From: Roseburia faecis
GTDB lineage: Bacteria; Bacillota; Clostridia; Lachnospirales; Lachnospiraceae
Reading direction: 5' to 3'
Length of the DNA: 37,018 nucleotides
Assembly: GCF_001406815.1 (NCBI RefSeq)
Contig: NZ_CVRR01000016.1
Location: 1 to 37,018, forward strand
The position numbers were made by a program, and so were the translations under genes. The notes below the pieces were generated by a model. It searched no databases. It was not told the DNA's origin and saw nothing but the letters and a program-made list of their open reading frames with translations. Of the stretch, positions 8,961 to 17,611 are shown one piece after another. The first letter of the stretch is position 1; each line of letters starts with the position of its first letter.

Positions 8961-10991
8961 TTATTCTTTTACACATGCCACGCCATACGGTTCCAGTGTA
9001 AGAATTCCCTTGATCACCTCTCCCGTCAGAAGATCAATTCCCTCTACCCCGGAAACAATCTGCGGTCCGGTCGTATCATTCAGATAAAATACATACCGCA
9101 TACCATCCGCTTCGCGTGTGTGACGTTCCACGCCATATGGAAGTTTATACATCGAAACTCCCGCTTTTTTCAGTGTACGCGCATACAGGTGCTGCATGGA
9201 AGCATCATCCAGCCGGGCCGCGATATACATGGCACTGCCGTTTTGACATGTGCGCTCCGTCACTGCTGCCATTCCTTTGTAATAATCCTGTTCATAGGTA
9301 CCAAGCACGTTTGTGCCATCTGCCACACGCAGAACTTCCGCATAATCCCGTACTTCCCCTTCCGGCATTTCGGCAAAATGTACGCAGTTGCGGTCGGACG
9401 GATACAGTGTATCAATTTCCTCACTGATCACGCCAAAGAGATCCTTTAATCCGTCTCCCGGAAATCCGCCCAGATAATTGAGCTGGTTTTCATCCACATA
9501 TCCAGTCACATAGGTTGCAATCAGATGACCTCCCTGCTCCACAAACTGTTTCATGCGCTCCCCGACATGCGGATGCAGCAGATACAGCATTGGTGCCACA
9601 ATCACAGAATAACCGCTATAATCCTCTTCACTGGAAATCACATCCACATCCACTCCGAGTGCCGACAGATTGCGGTATGCTTTCCTGCAGGTCTTAATAT
9701 AGTTACGGGTGGACTCTGCCAGCCCCTTCATTCCATCCGTTGCCCAGAGGCTGTCCCAGTCGTATAACACGGCTACCGGTGCTTTTACGACTGTCCCTGC
9801 CAGATCTTTGAGTTTCTTTAATTCTTCCCCAAGATCTGCCACTTCACGAAAAACTCTGGTATCATCCGTTCCGAGATGATCCACAACCGCCCCATGGTAC
9901 TGCTCAAACGATCCCCTTCCTTTCCGCCACTGGAAATACTGCACCGTATCGGAACCGAGAGCCACTGCCTGCAGCGAAGCCAGCCGGTGTACGCCCGGAC
10001 GTTTCATTTTATTAAACGGATGCCAGTTGACCAGCCCCGGCGCGCTCTCCATGAGCATAAACGGCTGCTCTTTTTTCAGACAACGGATCATGGCATGATC
10101 AAACGCATTTTCTGTCATCGTATCTGAAAACGACTCCTCATCATTGTGAAACCGCGGATAAGAATCCCAGGACACCACGTCCAGCGGCTGCTGCATTTTA
10201 TGATAGTCCAGTCCGTCATATTCTTTCATAAAATTCGTTGTCACCGGAATCTGCGGGGTACGTTCTTTTAAAATGGCAATCTCTGCCTTCATGTAATCCG
10301 TCATATTCCAGGTGGTAAACCGTTTCCACTCCAGATTCAATCCCATAATGCTGAATTCTCCGTTGCGGTACGGTGGCTCAATCTGGGAAAAATCATTGTA
10401 AGTATGACTCCAGAATGTTGTCCACCATGCCTTGTTCAGTTTTTCAATATCATGGTCAAACTTTTCCGCCAGATAATCCTGGAACCGCTTTACACAGTGC
10501 GGACAGTAACATTCCCCACCAAATTCATTGGAAATATGCCACATCAGAAGTCCCGGATGATTTCCGAATTCATCTACCAGCTTATTGACGATCACAGAAA
10601 CCTTTTTACGATAAACCGGTGCACTCATACAGTGGTTGTGCCGCACCCCGTGATGTTCACGCACCCCGTAAGAATCCACGCGTCTGCACTCCGGATATAT
10701 TTCATCCAGCCATGCCGGTCGCGCTCCGGACGGCGTCGCCAATATCGTGTAAATGCCATTGGCATATAACTTATCCATGATGTCATGCAGCCATGCGAAA
10801 TGAAATTCCCCTTCCCGCGGCTCATAGGTTGACCAGGAAAATACCCCAAGTGTTGCACAATTCATCCCGGCTTTCTTCATCATGCGGATATCTTCTTCCA
10901 GAATGTCCGGCTGGTCCAGCCACTGTTCCGGATTATAATCCCCTCCGTGCATAATTCCGCCGATCTGCGGAAATAAAATCTTTTTCTCCAT
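8961..10991 (-). CDS. Beta-galactosidase, glycoside hydrolase family 42
   Basis: Cytoplasmic enzyme that removes terminal beta-galactose from oligosaccharides taken up by the cell. The length of 676 aa is typical of GH42. The acid/base Glu lies in 'LMWHISNEFGGE' (E156) and the nucleophile in 'PFMLMESAPG' (E315). A Cys cluster ('GECYCPHC' plus an earlier Cys near residue 121) fits the structural zinc site of many members. The order is TIM barrel, then the trimerisation domain from about residue 400, then a small beta domain. No signal peptide, so it acts on imported substrate. It starts only 14 bases after the YhaN-like gene, so it is probably on the same transcript, although no transporter or regulator accompanies it here. 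Confidence 0.93.
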   Translation of the reverse strand: MEKKILFPQIGGIMHGGDYNPEQWLDQPDILEEDIRMMKKAGMNCATLGVFSWSTYEPREGEFHFAWLHDIMDKLYANGIYTILATPSGARPAWLDEIYPECRRVDSYGVREHHGVRHNHCMSAPVYRKKVSVIVNKLVDEFGNHPGLLMWHISNEFGGECYCPHCVKRFQDYLAEKFDHDIEKLNKAWWTTFWSHTYNDFSQIEPPYRNGEFSIMGLNLEWKRFTTWNMTDYMKAEIAILKERTPQIPVTTNFMKEYDGLDYHKMQQPLDVVSWDSYPRFHNDEESFSDTMTENAFDHAMIRCLKKEQPFMLMESAPGLVNWHPFNKMKRPGVHRLASLQAVALGSDTVQYFQWRKGRGSFEQYHGAVVDHLGTDDTRVFREVADLGEELKKLKDLAGTVVKAPVAVLYDWDSLWATDGMKGLAESTRNYIKTCRKAYRNLSALGVDVDVISSEEDYSGYSVIVAPMLYLLHPHVGERMKQFVEQGGHLIATYVTGYVDENQLNYLGGFPGDGLKDLFGVISEEIDTLYPSDRNCVHFAEMPEGEVRDYAEVLRVADGTNVLGTYEQDYYKGMAAVTERTCQNGSAMYIAARLDDASMQHLYARTLKKAGVSMYKLPYGVERHTREADGMRYVFYLNDTTGPQIVSGVEGIDLLTGEVIKGILTLEPYGVACVKE

Positions 10992-11004
10992 GTTTCCTCT
11001 CCCT

Positions 11005-13407
11005 TTATTTTGTGTTTTCTATATTCCGGCTTGCATGACAGGTAAAATACAAAATCTGATACTCCCCGGAAATTTTTCCAAACAGTTCATTACCATGTGC
11101 CATCTTTTCTTCATCCAGATTGACAAACGGATCGTCCAGCACCAGAAACGGTTTTTCCTTCGGATACATCGCATCCACCAGTGCCAGACGCATACAGATT
11201 CCCAGCAGATCCTGATATCCGGCAGACAGCCACTTGGTTTCCCGCATCTCTCCCTGCTCTTTCATCTGCACCTCGATGTTGGCATCCACCATCCAGTCTT
11301 TTTCTTTATCCCCGGTCAGAAGCGAGTAATACTTTCCAAACCCGTTCTCGATCGGACCCAAATATCTCGCAGAAAACTGCTCCTTTGCATTCTGCAGGAA
11401 CTCTCCCGTCAGACGCAGGGTTTCGTATAAATGCTGTTCTTCTTCCTGTTCCTGTCTGCAGATGGAAAGCTGCTGTTCTTTTTCATCCCGGATATCCAGC
11501 TGATCCTGCAGATCTTCGAGCTGATGATGGTACTGCTCGATGGCTTCTCGGATATCCTCGCTCCGCTCATCCACATCACGGATCATGGAATTGAGTTCGT
11601 CAAGGGAATATGGACATTTTTCCACCGCTGCCAGTTCTTTCATATTGTGTTCCTGCTCAAACAGTTCTCTCTTTTTTCTTGCCTCTGCGTATGCTTTCTG
11701 TGCGATCCGGTACTCGGTTGCCTTCATCTGTAACTGGCTGATTCCTGCTGCAAGATCTTCTCCGAAATCCATTCCCGCTTCTTTTCCAAATGCAAGCAAA
11801 GAGTTCTGTTTCCGCTCAAATTCCTGTCTTGCCGCATCGCTTTTTCCGGCACGGCTACGCAAACGCTCATATTCCTGCAGCTGGCTGCGGAGTTCATACA
11901 GGCAGGTTCTGGCATCCTTTTCTCCCGGAACCATCTGATACTGCTCCAGAAAATGCTTGGTCTCCTGTTCGATGCGCGAAGCTTCTTTTGAAGCCTCTTC
12001 CATGGTTTTTTGAATTTCTTCCACCGGTCCGCGGAGCTTACGCTCCTCTTCCAGATGCTGTACCCGGAGTGCACGCACCTTTTCTTCTTCCTTTGATACC
12101 TGCACCTTGCGCACCACAAGAAGCACAATACCTGCCACTGCCGCAACCACCGATACCACCAGAAGCGGAAGGAAAAACTTATGTACCTGTGGCAACAGAA
12201 ACGACAACACACCACCGGCAGCACCGATCACCAGCAGGATAATGCCGCAGATCATCATCGGAAGACGATTTTTTACCGTATAATCCGGTTCTTCCCGCTT
12301 CATTGCCATCGCTTCAAAATAGGACATTTTCGTTTCCAGCTGCGTTTTTTCCTCTTTCAGTTTTGCAAAACGCTCCTGCTCTTTTTCCATTTCCGTTATT
12401 TTTTCTTCAGAAGGAATCTGGTTTTCAAACTTATCACCAAGTTCCTGCAAACGGTTCTCTTCTTCTTCGGTCAGCCCCAGATTAAACAAAGTGGTTTTTA
12501 ACACCCCAAGCATCTGTACATCCTGGTTCTGCTTTGCAAACTCCTCATCCTGCGGCACCTGTCCCGGAAATACATCCGCAAAAGCATCCAGTGCCTCTTT
12601 CTTTTCCTGTTCCTCCTGTTTGGTGGCCGCATAGGCCTGCTTGATTCCTTCCCTGCGGCTCTCTTCACTCGCCACCTGCAATGCTTTTGCATACTGATCC
12701 CGAATCCCGGCCAGTTCTTTTCTCTGCTCCTGTTTTTCGGTAAGTTTTTCGGTAATCTTTTTGTAAGACGCCTCTGCCGCATCATAGCCACGCAGTTCTT
12801 CCGTTAACAGCGTGATCATGTTCGTCCGCTTTTTCATGGAACCTGTTGCACGGTCCGGCGAAAGTTTATTCATCCGGTCATGAATCTTTTTCTGAGCGGT
12901 CTCAAAATTATTGATATCGTTTGTATTCTCTACAAGATTTCCCAGCTTGGCATTGATCGCATCAGTCGAACAGCATTCGCAGTCATTTTGTGCAATAAAT
13001 GCGCTCCTTTTAAACGACGCACTGTCCAGTCCGAAAATTTCACTTCCGATCTCGGAAGAAAAATCATGACATTCCAGATTGGTGGAAAGATCGTATAAAT
13101 GAAAAACATCTGTTTTTTCTGTTTTTCCAAATGTACGGCTGATCCGGTACTCTTTTCCCTGATAGGAAAAATCCAGTTCGCCTCCATACGTTCCCCCCTG
13201 CCACGGGCGGAATACCACACGTTCTTTATCAAACAGTCCGGATTCTCTCTTAGAGTCAAACCCGTAAAACATCACCCGCAAAAAAGCGGCCAGTGTACTT
13301 TTTCCCCATGCATTCGGTTCGTGAAACAGATTGACCCCGTCCTGAAATTCCAGATGCAGATCCGATAGTTTTCCAAAATTGTCGATATGACAGGAACGTA
13401 ATTTCAT
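11005..13407 (-). CDS. YhaN-like SMC/SbcC-type membrane ATPase
   Basis: Long coiled-coil ATPase that works with the phosphoesterase encoded just before it, like the YhaO/YhaN and SbcD/SbcC pairs thought to process DNA ends. I start at ATG 13407, one base after the partner's stop, giving 800 aa. The N-terminal P-loop is 'NAWGKSTLAAF', lacking the usual first Gly. Long coiled coils flank two adjacent hydrophobic segments ('GIILLVIGAAGGVLSFLL' and 'LLVVSVVAAVAGIVLLVV', about residues 385-440), which place the hinge region in the membrane as in YhaN. The C-terminus carries the signature 'LSAGYQDLLG' and the Walker B 'PFLVLDDPFVNLDEE'. Substrate and partner chemistry are inferred from family. Confidence 0.85.
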   Translation of the reverse strand: MKLRSCHIDNFGKLSDLHLEFQDGVNLFHEPNAWGKSTLAAFLRVMFYGFDSKRESGLFDKERVVFRPWQGGTYGGELDFSYQGKEYRISRTFGKTEKTDVFHLYDLSTNLECHDFSSEIGSEIFGLDSASFKRSAFIAQNDCECCSTDAINAKLGNLVENTNDINNFETAQKKIHDRMNKLSPDRATGSMKKRTNMITLLTEELRGYDAAEASYKKITEKLTEKQEQRKELAGIRDQYAKALQVASEESRREGIKQAYAATKQEEQEKKEALDAFADVFPGQVPQDEEFAKQNQDVQMLGVLKTTLFNLGLTEEEENRLQELGDKFENQIPSEEKITEMEKEQERFAKLKEEKTQLETKMSYFEAMAMKREEPDYTVKNRLPMMICGIILLVIGAAGGVLSFLLPQVHKFFLPLLVVSVVAAVAGIVLLVVRKVQVSKEEEKVRALRVQHLEEERKLRGPVEEIQKTMEEASKEASRIEQETKHFLEQYQMVPGEKDARTCLYELRSQLQEYERLRSRAGKSDAARQEFERKQNSLLAFGKEAGMDFGEDLAAGISQLQMKATEYRIAQKAYAEARKKRELFEQEHNMKELAAVEKCPYSLDELNSMIRDVDERSEDIREAIEQYHHQLEDLQDQLDIRDEKEQQLSICRQEQEEEQHLYETLRLTGEFLQNAKEQFSARYLGPIENGFGKYYSLLTGDKEKDWMVDANIEVQMKEQGEMRETKWLSAGYQDLLGICMRLALVDAMYPKEKPFLVLDDPFVNLDEEKMAHGNELFGKISGEYQILYFTCHASRNIENTK

Positions 13408-13408
13408 C

Positions 13409-14497
13409 CTATATCTCCTCCCCGGACAATGCCAAAATTCCACAGCGGATCACTTCTGCCTTCTGCTCCTGTGACAGTTCAGATCCAAGTACCATACGGA
13501 TAAACTCCCCCTTTAACGAGGCATCTTTTTCATAATCACTGTAGTCGACCCGAAGGGTTGTCCGGTCTTTCACCTTTTCAAAATAAAAATAATCCGAGAA
13601 CAGATTCTGCAGATACTCGCAATTGATCTCCGCATCCACTTCCACCTCACCGGTCAGTACAAATTTGACAAGGCTTCCCGACGGATACTGCGCCTGTTTT
13701 ACAGCTTCTTCCATCCGCTCTGCCGCTTCTCTTGTCGTCATGACATTGCTCACATCCACTTCAAGCGTGTACAGCGTGCGGGCTGCCATCTGAACAAACT
13801 GCATCTGGGCACGGCAGGTCTGCTCGTCCACATCCAGTAAAACGAATCCTTTCGGTCCACACTCGTCAAATCCGCGTCCTTCCAGACATCCACAGTAACA
13901 CCAGGTACCGCGGTTATCCAGCTTGTCCTGCATGAAGGTATGTACATGTCCCAGCGCCAGATAATCAATATTTTTATTTTTCAGCTGGTTCAGGCTGATA
14001 TTCTCTGCCTGTGTGCGACATGCATAATCTCCCGCCTGTCCGTGCATCATGACAATATTGAAATCTTCATGCCCCAGCACAAGGGAATTGTAAACGGTCG
14101 CCCGGTTGTTCTCCGAGAGCTCGATTCCGCTGATCACAATATTTCCATACCGGTATGCAGTCCATGTATCGGAAAACAAAAGCAGATTGTCCGGCACTTC
14201 CTCCAGCTTGGAAAGGAAATTGTCACTGTCATGGTTTCCTCTCAGATATAAGAAATCAATCTGGGGATGTGTACAGATCATGTCCCTTACGGTATTGCGC
14301 GCCAATGCTGATACATTTCGTGTATCAAACAGATCTCCCGATATCATGATCAGACGCACCCCTGTCTTTTCTGCATATTCGACCATCCGTGTAAACGTAC
14401 GGATGATTTCTCTTTTGCGCTCTCTTGCCTGCTCTTTTGTCAGGTTTGCTGTCATCTGGGAATCCAGATGCAAATCCGCACAATGAATGATTTTCAT
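13409..14497 (-). CDS. YhaO/SbcD-like metallophosphoesterase
   Basis: Calcineurin-like phosphoesterase with the Mre11/SbcD motif series: 'HCADLHLDS' (I), 'MISGDLFDTRN' (II), 'YLRGNHDSD' (III), 'VMMHGQ' (IV) and 'ALGHVH' (V). It is a two-metal nuclease or phosphatase fold and probably acts on DNA ends with the coiled-coil ATPase. The C-terminal 100 residues form the capping region used for partner contact in SbcD/Mre11. The length of 362 aa suits YhaO-like proteins. Its stop codon is one base from the ATPase start, which implies coupled translation and a stoichiometric complex. The start has an AGGAGGATGT sequence immediately upstream. Confidence 0.88.
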   Translation of the reverse strand: MKIIHCADLHLDSQMTANLTKEQARERKREIIRTFTRMVEYAEKTGVRLIMISGDLFDTRNVSALARNTVRDMICTHPQIDFLYLRGNHDSDNFLSKLEEVPDNLLLFSDTWTAYRYGNIVISGIELSENNRATVYNSLVLGHEDFNIVMMHGQAGDYACRTQAENISLNQLKNKNIDYLALGHVHTFMQDKLDNRGTWCYCGCLEGRGFDECGPKGFVLLDVDEQTCRAQMQFVQMAARTLYTLEVDVSNVMTTREAAERMEEAVKQAQYPSGSLVKFVLTGEVEVDAEINCEYLQNLFSDYFYFEKVKDRTTLRVDYSDYEKDASLKGEFIRMVLGSELSQEQKAEVIRCGILALSGEEI

Positions 14498-14567
14498 ACA
14501 TCCTCCTTATGAATTACGAACAAAACAATACTGTTTCTATCATATCATACAATAGGGAAAAGAAAAA

Positions 14568-14593
14568 GACCTGATGCCCTCCGGCATCAGATC
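14568..14593 (-). terminator. Terminator of clpX
   Basis: Minus-strand hairpin with stem CTGATGCC / GGCATCAG and loop GGAG, extended by two outer pairs, followed by TTTTTCTTTT. It lies about 25 bases after the clpX stop and ends that single-gene transcript before the YhaO-like gene. Confidence 0.92.
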
Positions 14594-14616
14594 TTTTATT
14601 TCGGTTTTTCTACATT

Positions 14617-16044
14617 TTATGCGTTTGCTTCCTGTTCCGGAAGTGCCGCAACTCCACGCATTTCAATGAGCGGTCCGCCCTTTTTCTCCACATAATCCTC
14701 TGTGATCGTCACTTTTCCGATATTGTCATCCTTTGGAATCTCATACATGATATCCAGCATGAACTCTTCAATAATGGCTCGCAGTGCACGGGCACCGACT
14801 TTCTTTTCTTTCGCCTGCTTTGCAATTGCATGCAAAGCGCCCTCCGTAAACTCCAGATCCACTTCATCCATCGCCAGAAGCTTTTTGTACTGACGTACAA
14901 TCGCATTTTTCGGCTCTGTCAGAATACGCACAAGCATATCTTCCGTCAGTGCTTCCAGTGAAAACAGAATCGGCAGACGTCCCAGAAACTCCGGAATCAT
15001 TCCGAATTTACGGACATCCTCCACTGTCACTTTACAGAGAAGATTTTCTTCCTTGTCGTATTTATCTTTCAGATCTGCCTTAAAGCCGATGGACGCCTCC
15101 TTGTTTAAGCGCTCCTTGATAACCTCTTCCAGTTCCGGAAAGGCACCGCCACAGATAAACAGAATATTCTTCGTATCTACCGTGGTCATCGGAACCATCG
15201 CATTTTTGCTGCTTGCTCCAACCGGAACTTCAATCTCTGCGCCTTCGAGAAGCTTTAACATTCCCTGCTGCACCGACTCTCCGCTTACATCCCGCTGATT
15301 GGCATTGCGCTTCTTTGCAATCTTGTCGATCTCATCAATGAAAATAATACCGTGCTCTGCACGCTCCACATCATTGTCAGCTGCAGCCAGAAGTTTGCTG
15401 ACTACGCTTTCGATATCATCACCGATATATCCGGCTTCGGTCAGAGAGGTCGCATCTGTAATTGCCAGCGGCACATCCAAAAGCCGTGCCAGTGTCTTTA
15501 CCAGATACGTCTTTCCCGATCCGGTCGGTCCGATCATGAGCATATTGGACTTTTCGATTTCCACGCCGTCATTGGTGTCTTCCATCACACGTTTATAGTG
15601 ATTGTAAACGGCAACGGACATCACTTTTTTGGCATGTTCCTGTCCGACAACATACTCATCCAGACGCGCCTTGATTTTGTGCGGTGCCGGAATGGAATGA
15701 ATATCCAGTTCCGGTTTCGGCTGCTCATCCTTTGGTTTCTTTTTCTTTACCTTCTGTTTGTTCGGAACCGCATTCTGTAGATCCGCCAGATTGATCATAC
15801 TGATATTCGGCATTTTTCCCATGTTCATATTCATGAAATCGCCCATGTTAAAGGTGCCGTTGTTCATGGTATCAAATGTTTTCTGCATACAGTCCTGACA
15901 AATGCAGATATCATTCTGGATATGTATCATCTTTCCCGCAACACTCTCCGGTCTGCGGCAGATGTAACAGACATCTTCATATTCACTTGTATTGTTTGTA
16001 TCGGATGTCGTGGTATTTTCTTTATTATTCTGGTCTTCCGCCAT
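14617..16044 (-). CDS. clpX: ATP-dependent Clp protease ATP-binding subunit ClpX
   Basis: Hexameric AAA+ unfoldase that feeds substrates to ClpP. The N-terminal zinc domain has Cys26, Cys29, Cys49 and Cys52. A Met/Asn-rich stretch (about residues 58-82) and a Lys-rich linker follow, making it longer (475 aa) than the usual 420 or so. Walker A is 'GPTGSGKT' (172-179) and Walker B 'IIFIDEIDK'. The substrate-gripping pore loop reads GYIG instead of the common GYVG. The ClpP-docking IGF tripeptide is present in 'KEASIGFKADL', so ClpP interaction is expected. It stands alone without clpP, with its own promoter upstream and a terminator downstream. Confidence 0.95.
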   Translation of the reverse strand: MAEDQNNKENTTTSDTNNTSEYEDVCYICRRPESVAGKMIHIQNDICICQDCMQKTFDTMNNGTFNMGDFMNMNMGKMPNISMINLADLQNAVPNKQKVKKKKPKDEQPKPELDIHSIPAPHKIKARLDEYVVGQEHAKKVMSVAVYNHYKRVMEDTNDGVEIEKSNMLMIGPTGSGKTYLVKTLARLLDVPLAITDATSLTEAGYIGDDIESVVSKLLAAADNDVERAEHGIIFIDEIDKIAKKRNANQRDVSGESVQQGMLKLLEGAEIEVPVGASSKNAMVPMTTVDTKNILFICGGAFPELEEVIKERLNKEASIGFKADLKDKYDKEENLLCKVTVEDVRKFGMIPEFLGRLPILFSLEALTEDMLVRILTEPKNAIVRQYKKLLAMDEVDLEFTEGALHAIAKQAKEKKVGARALRAIIEEFMLDIMYEIPKDDNIGKVTITEDYVEKKGGPLIEMRGVAALPEQEANA

Positions 16045-16074
16045 CGTATAAACTCCTTTTTTACATATAACATT

Positions 16075-16095
16075 GCCGCCGCAGTAAGCGACGGC
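16075..16095 (-). promoter_or_regulatory. Hairpin at the 5' end of the clpX mRNA
   Basis: The minus-strand GC-rich hairpin GCCGTCGC / GCGGCGGC with a five-base loop lies directly after the predicted transcription start. There is no T-run, so it is more likely an mRNA-stabilising 5' structure or a protein site than a terminator. Confidence 0.45.
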
Positions 16096-16101
16096 AAAAT
16101 T

Positions 16102-16130
16102 ATTATACGATATTCAGCCTGTAAAGACAA
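16102..16130 (-). promoter_or_regulatory. Sigma-A promoter of clpX
   Basis: Minus strand: -35 TTGTCT (16125-16130), 17-base spacer, -10 TATAAT (16102-16107). It lies between the gatB stop and the clpX ATG, making clpX independent of the aspS-gat operon. Confidence 0.7.
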
Positions 16131-16163
16131 GTTTTCCCCTGTTTTTTCATTTTTCTTTAAGAT

Positions 16164-17597
16164 TTAAAGCAGTTCCTTTAAGATTTTATTTACGATTCCC
16201 GGATTTGCCTTGCCTTTGGTTGCTTTCATCGTCTGTCCGACCAAAAATCCGATTGCTTTCTCTTTTCCGTTGTGGTAATCCTCCACAGACTGCGGATTGT
16301 CTTTGACGATCTGTTCAATTGTTGCGCGAAGTGCATCCTCATCGTTATCACTCTTTAAGCCATGCTCTTCCACATAACACTCCGGATCAATGTCCTCATC
16401 AAAGACTTTTTCAAATACTTCCTTGGCAACGGAATTATTGATCGTTCCTGCCTCTGTCAATTCGATAATTTTTGCCAGATGCTCTGGTGAAAAACGGAGA
16501 TCTTCGGCATCCATTTCCCGGTCCTTTAACAGACGCATCGTTTCTCCCATAAGCCAGTTGGAAACCTTCTTTGGTTTATTGCAAATCGCAGAAGTCGCCT
16601 CAAAGAGATCTGCCAGCTTTTTCTCCGATGTAAGAATCTGTGCATCATACTCCGGCAGACCAAACTCTGCAATATAACGGGCCAGTTTTTCATCATGAAG
16701 TTCCGGCTGATTGTCCCGGATCTGCTGCAGCCATTCGTCACTGACAACGATCGGTACCAGATCCGGCTCCGGGAAATAACGGTAATCCTGTGCATCCTCT
16801 TTAGAACGCATCGCATAGGAATATCCCTGATCATCATTCCAGCGGCGGGTCTCCTGTACAACCTTTTCCCCGGATTCAATCAGATCAATCTGGCGGGCTG
16901 TCTCGGCTTCAATGGCATGTGCGATTGCCTTAAACGAACCGATATTTTTCATCTCGGTACGGGTACCAAACTCTTTGGCGCCCTTTTCACGAACTGATAA
17001 ATTGACATCCGCACGCATGGAACCCTCCTGCATCTTGCAGTCACTGGCACCCAGGTACTGGATCGTCATACGCAGTTTCTCCAGATATGCAATGACTTCC
17101 TCTGCGGAGCGCATATCCGGCTCGGATACGATCTCGATCAGCGGTACACCAGAACGGTTGTAATCCACCAGAGATACCCCTTCCCAATCATCGTGTACTA
17201 ACTTTCCGGCATCCTCTTCCATATGGATTTCATGGATACCGATGGTCTTTTTCCCACCGGATTCCGTCTCGATCTCTACCCCTCCGTCATGGCAGATTGG
17301 CAGATAAAGCTGGGAAATCTGATAGTTCTGCGGGTTATCCGGATAGAAATAATTTTTCCGGTCAAATTTGCTGTACTGATTGATCTGACAGTTTGTTGCC
17401 AGACCAACTGCCATGGCATACTCTACCACCTTTTTGTTTAAGACCGGAAGCGATCCCGGCATACCGGTACATACCGGACAGGTGTGGGTATTTGGTGCAC
17501 TTCCGAATGCAGTGGAGCAGGCACAGAAGATTTTTGTCTTGGTTGCTAATTCTACATGGACTTCCAGTCCAATGACGGTTTCATATTCTTTTGACAT
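16164..17597 (-). CDS. gatB: Asp-tRNA(Asn)/Glu-tRNA(Gln) amidotransferase subunit B
   Basis: Kinase and tRNA-binding subunit of GatCAB. It activates the Glu or Asp on mischarged tRNA so that ammonia from GatA can amidate it. The length of 477 aa is standard. The N-terminus 'YETVIGLEVHVELATKTK' and the metal-binding 'CPVCTGMPGSLPVLN' are family hallmarks; the cradle domain is followed by the helical and YqeY-like C-terminal domains from about residue 300. It is the last gene of the aspS-gatC-gatA-gatB operon, 14 bases after gatA, with a strong GAAAGGAGAG ribosome binding site. Confidence 0.96.
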   Translation of the reverse strand: MSKEYETVIGLEVHVELATKTKIFCACSTAFGSAPNTHTCPVCTGMPGSLPVLNKKVVEYAMAVGLATNCQINQYSKFDRKNYFYPDNPQNYQISQLYLPICHDGGVEIETESGGKKTIGIHEIHMEEDAGKLVHDDWEGVSLVDYNRSGVPLIEIVSEPDMRSAEEVIAYLEKLRMTIQYLGASDCKMQEGSMRADVNLSVREKGAKEFGTRTEMKNIGSFKAIAHAIEAETARQIDLIESGEKVVQETRRWNDDQGYSYAMRSKEDAQDYRYFPEPDLVPIVVSDEWLQQIRDNQPELHDEKLARYIAEFGLPEYDAQILTSEKKLADLFEATSAICNKPKKVSNWLMGETMRLLKDREMDAEDLRFSPEHLAKIIELTEAGTINNSVAKEVFEKVFDEDIDPECYVEEHGLKSDNDEDALRATIEQIVKDNPQSVEDYHNGKEKAIGFLVGQTMKATKGKANPGIVNKILKELL

Positions 17598-17611
17598 CTC
17601 TTCTCTCCTTT

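Noticed and set aside
11181-12501. Several plus-strand frames of 100-150 aa within the YhaN-like gene
   Set aside because: They overlap each other and the strongly supported coiled-coil ATPase; periodic coiled-coil codons create such frames.
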